Source: Candidatus Altarchaeales archaeon WOR_SM1_86-2 (lineage in GTDB: Archaea; Altiarchaeota; Altiarchaeia; IMC4; MCBC01). From it: a stretch of 14,536 nt of DNA. Below, piece after piece: positions 14,499-14,536 of this stretch. Under the pieces are notes generated by a model that was not told the origin of the DNA, did no database searches, and worked only from the letters and a program-made list of their open reading frames with translations. A program made the translations under genes and the position numbers. Numbering within the stretch: position 1 is the stretch's first letter; each line of letters begins with the position of its first letter. The DNA is taken from NCBI GenBank assembly GCA_001723855.1, contig MCBC01000159.1, positions 1 to 14,536 on the forward strand, written 5' to 3'.

Positions 14499-14536
14499 AT
14501 GATGCAAATACAACGTCCTGAAAATTTGAATCTCGC
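14499..14536 (+). CDS. Start of a gene cut by the window edge
   Basis: Reads MMQIQRPENLNL and continues out of the window. It is supported by the TATA box at the correct leaderless distance and by an open frame. A second ATG follows directly at 14502. Twelve codons are too few to name the product. Confidence 0.4.
   Translation, partial: MMQIQRPENLNL

Overview
This window reads as part of a chromosome from an anaerobic archaeon, probably a euryarchaeote related to methanogens or anaerobic alkane oxidisers. The clues are archaeal TATA boxes 24-28 bases before several starts (leaderless or short-leader mRNAs), an MfnA-type decarboxylase, a COG1856-type radical SAM enzyme, a ThrRS editing domain of the archaeal kind and a methanogen-style membrane ferredoxin. 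The exact lineage cannot be fixed from the window. TGA is an ordinary stop here, since it ends the MOSC and membrane Fe-S genes.

Left block (118-6765, all minus strand). Transcription runs pyrD, then a 24-repeat HEAT solenoid protein, a two-CBS protein, a CPA-type cation/proton antiporter, and the mfnA-like decarboxylase. Gaps of 11-48 bases suggest one operon or two overlapping ones. The HEAT gene contains a 228-bp unit (two 38-residue repeats) present three times in exact tandem. HEAT, CBS and antiporter are the tightest group and could form one regulated transport unit (inference).

Middle block (6840-9170). A minus-strand operon encodes a Thi4 thiazole synthase, a MOSC-domain protein and a free-standing ThrRS editing domain with a cysteine-rich tail. 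thi4 is broken by one in-frame TGA with intact sequence on both sides. Converging on it from the plus strand is a scar: a frameshifted HEPN/HepT-like gene joined to the C-terminal part of a larE sulfur-transferase gene.

Right-centre block (9192-11917). A minus-strand pair encodes a polytopic membrane protein with two ferredoxin-type cysteine sets (NapH/NosR-like) and a four-CBS protein with an extra cysteine cluster. The control region before it holds a TATA box that fixes the start, a 9-bp palindrome, and a GC-rich hairpin in otherwise AT-rich DNA.

Right end (11918-14536, plus strand). A COG1856-type radical SAM gene with its own promoter is followed by an AT-rich, apparently accessory segment. 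This holds an AlbA_2/Schlafen-type protein and a small unknown protein, each preceded by a copy of the same 50-bp sequence (45/50 identical), and then the first codons of a leaderless gene cut by the window edge. No rRNA, tRNA, CRISPR array or complete insertion sequence was seen.
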